A stretch of DNA of 14,233 bases from Treponema sp. (GTDB lineage: Bacteria > Spirochaetota > Spirochaetia > Treponematales > Breznakiellaceae), in the NCBI GenBank assembly GCA_009784995.1, contig WQXE01000035.1, positions 1-14,233 of the forward strand, given 5' to 3'. Below are positions 12,671-14,233 of this stretch, piece by piece (position 1 is the first letter of the stretch; each line of letters starts with the position of its first letter). The position numbers were made by a program, and so were the translations under genes. A model generated the notes under the pieces. That model was not told the origin of the DNA. It worked only from the letters and a program-made list of their open reading frames with translations, and did no database searches.

Positions 12671-13939
12671 CTATTTTTTAAAAAGAAGTTGAACATATAC
12701 TTTTTCAGTATACCACCATCTATCAAGTGAACTATATCTAAGAACAAATTCATTACTTATAAAATTGTTAATAGATACATTATTAAATTCAAATGAACGT
12801 TGAGTCCAACTAGTTTGATTACTAGGAAGCCAAAAACTTATATGAGGAGTTAGTTGAGTAATTCCTGTTGCCGGTGAATGAAAAAGATGTAAACGTTGTT
12901 CACCATAATTATTTGAACCTCTTCTTACATCCATTTTAATAAAAAAATGGATTGTTTTATATCCCTGTTGTATCATGGTTTCTAGATCAATGCCAAATAC
13001 ATTAAAATTAACTAGATCATGATGCTGACCAAATACATCTTTATGATTATCAATTTCTTTCCAAGTGTTACGAACAAGTATATTATCTGTCAAATAATTA
13101 TTAGGCCAAATAGAAGGAGGCTCTATAAAAGTCCCAACTGGAGGTAAATTTTTATAAAAATCTTCAGCGAATGTTATTTCACCAATAGGTGAATTATCAA
13201 AAATACCATTTGAAGAGTAATCCCATTTAGGAATTAATTCACCTTGACGAGCACAAACAAGTGTTTCCCAACCCTTTAATACTTGGTTATCCAAACTAGT
13301 TTCAATTAAAAAATAAACATCACTAGTAGCATATAAAGCGTATCTATGCCATCCAGCGGGTTCTCCATTTCCACCGACAGTAAATGATGTAGTAATTGAT
13401 TCGGTAAATTCTTCAGCGGTTGTAAATGTATCTGTTGTTGATAATGAATTTGATCTTGTGTTAGTAACAGTTCCAGTCCAATCATAAGATGCTTTTGCGG
13501 AAAAAGTACCGATAGGGAATTTTTTTTTCCAGGATGCTTGAATACCAACTTTATGAGTGTTAGTATCGGTAAATGTTACAGTATTGGAAATAGTACTTGT
13601 TAAGGATTGAGTTATAGAACTTTGATTTACAGTTGTTCGTGAAAAGTGAACAGGTGTTGTTCCATTAAAATGAGTATTAGCGATCGTAGATATATGCACA
13701 TTTAAAACTGTCCCAACATCAATTAAATAAAAATTACTGTCTCCTTCTGAATAAGAACCAATTACCCAGGGTTCTCCATCAGATGCAGGTATAGGTACTG
13801 CTCTTAACGCAAGATTAGACCTAGCAAAATCGTTAGTATCACCGCTGCCATCACCGCCTTCTTCCGGACAGGCCATAAATGAAAATCCGATTACCATAAC
13901 AAGAGCGATAACTCCTAAAACCTTAAAAATGTTTTTCAT
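12671..13939 (-). CDS. Lipoprotein with aerolysin/ETX-like beta pore-former texture (putative)
   Basis: 422 residues. The lipoprotein signal peptide MKNIFKVLGVIALVMVIGFS leads to box FMAC with Cys24, then an acidic-glycine linker (PEEGGDGSGD). Residues about 100-225 alternate Ser/Thr with hydrophobics: QSLTSTISNTVTFTDTNTHK, WKKKFPIGTFSAKASYDW, TNTRSNSLSTTDTFT, then SITTSFTVGG and GWHRYALYATSDVYFLIETS. That layout resembles the transmembrane-hairpin region of aerolysin/epsilon-toxin/MTX2 proteins. The last 150 residues form another strand-rich domain (FNVFGIDLETMIQ, LHLFHSPATGI, ending VYVQLLFKK) that I do not recognise. The fold call is by texture only; the protein could be another beta-rich surface lipoprotein. 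Ribosome site AAGGAGG is strong. A paralogue remnant lies at 11325-11441. Gene ends with its own terminator. Confidence 0.8.
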   Translation of the reverse strand: MKNIFKVLGVIALVMVIGFSFMACPEEGGDGSGDTNDFARSNLALRAVPIPASDGEPWVIGSYSEGDSNFYLIDVGTVLNVHISTIANTHFNGTTPVHFSRTTVNQSSITQSLTSTISNTVTFTDTNTHKVGIQASWKKKFPIGTFSAKASYDWTGTVTNTRSNSLSTTDTFTTAEEFTESITTSFTVGGNGEPAGWHRYALYATSDVYFLIETSLDNQVLKGWETLVCARQGELIPKWDYSSNGIFDNSPIGEITFAEDFYKNLPPVGTFIEPPSIWPNNYLTDNILVRNTWKEIDNHKDVFGQHHDLVNFNVFGIDLETMIQQGYKTIHFFIKMDVRRGSNNYGEQRLHLFHSPATGITQLTPHISFWLPSNQTSWTQRSFEFNNVSINNFISNEFVLRYSSLDRWWYTEKVYVQLLFKK

Positions 13940-13976
13940 AAAAACCTCCTTAGTTTAACCAAAAAAACATTAAAAT

Positions 13977-14001
13977 ATACATACACTCTATCTGTATGTA
14001 T
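13977..14001. promoter_or_regulatory. Palindromic operator-like site at the lipoprotein promoter
   Basis: ATACATACA and its exact reverse complement TGTATGTAT flank seven bases. It overlaps the end of the TATAAT -10 and the expected transcription start. The divergent XRE gene next door is the obvious candidate binder, by inference only. Confidence 0.5.
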
Positions 14002-14035
14002 TATACATTCTAACTGTGGTTTGTAAAAATGTCAA
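14000..14035 (-). promoter_or_regulatory. Overlapping sigma70-like promoters of the lipoprotein gene
   Basis: Minus-strand TTGACA (14030-14035), a 17-base spacer and TAGAAT (14007-14012). A second set overlaps it: TTTACA, a 16-base spacer and a perfect TATAAT (14000-14005). The leader is about 55-60 bases, with AAGGAGG near its end. Confidence 0.65.
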
Positions 14036-14077
14036 ACTATTAGCATTGTATTGAGATAGAAACTGTTAGAGTGGTAT

Positions 14078-14233
14078 ATGAAAGGCAAAGAAATAAGGGC
14101 TATTTTTGGCAATAATATAAGGTTTTTCAGGAATCGGCGAAACTGGTCACAGGCAGACCTTGCCGAATACGCAAATATATCAATAAATTACATCGGCGAC
14201 ATAGAAAGGGGTAAAAAATGGCCTCATCCTGAT
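14078..14233 (+). CDS. XRE-family helix-turn-helix regulator, N-terminal part (cut by window end)
   Basis: 52 codons are present from ATG 14078 and the frame is open at the window end. IFGNNIRFFRNRRNWSQADL, then AEYANISINYIGDIERGKKW, is a typical XRE/HTH_3 domain (about residues 9-52): SQADLAEYANIS is helices 2-3 and YIGDIERG the conserved helix after them. It is probably a DNA-binding repressor. Ribosome site TTAGAGTGG is weak. The gene is divergent from the lipoprotein gene with about 140 bases between starts, and a palindrome lies at that gene's promoter. Confidence 0.8.
   Translation, partial: MKGKEIRAIFGNNIRFFRNRRNWSQADLAEYANISINYIGDIERGKKWPHPD

Overview
The window looks like a spirochaete chromosome, most likely a Treponema-type, host-associated member of the Treponematales. 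This is inferred from protein style and was not searched. Supporting signs are short lipoprotein signal peptides ending in boxes such as FMAC and VFGC, a LolA-like carrier next to a RodZ-like protein and RimO, a PcrA-type helicase using FHNTKGLEF in motif V, and many small decayed modules between housekeeping genes.

Layout. 1-663 is the 3' part of an AAA+ ATPase/DUF4143 gene. It converges on a large P2-type (calcium-type) cation ATPase (671-3358, minus). Upstream of that pump lies a run of six different hairpins (3386-3607), then tRNA-Arg(CCT) on the minus strand. The tRNA and the next operon are driven by divergent sigma70-like promoters whose -35 boxes are one base apart. The plus-strand operon holds a LolA-like periplasmic lipoprotein carrier, a RodZ-like HTH/membrane protein and the S12 methylthiotransferase RimO. 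It converges on a small outer-membrane beta-barrel-like protein (6993-7733, minus). Next come a PcrA/UvrD-type helicase and, one base behind it, a shortened class III aminotransferase-like protein that appears to have lost the catalytic lysine. A tiny lipoprotein lies opposite.

The last third (11.1-14.2 kb) is AT-rich and accessory. It holds the 3' remnant of a lipoprotein paralogue, an MNT-type antitoxin gene with a deleted HEPN (HepT) partner, and a small unknown gene. After these come a 422-residue lipoprotein with an aerolysin/ETX-like sequence texture and a divergent XRE regulator cut by the window edge. Three copies of an intergenic repeat that includes a terminator hairpin are scattered here.

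The most striking pattern is that short palindromic repeats of the CACGGAGG and ACGCAAAG types lie in frame inside rimO (once) and pcrA (twice). They add peptide to housekeeping proteins without breaking them, and related CACGGAGG sequence recurs in the accessory intergenic regions. The window therefore shows one or two related dispersed repeat families tolerated inside genes, plus a separate hairpin cluster beside a tRNA. I see no clear new multigene defence or metabolic system.
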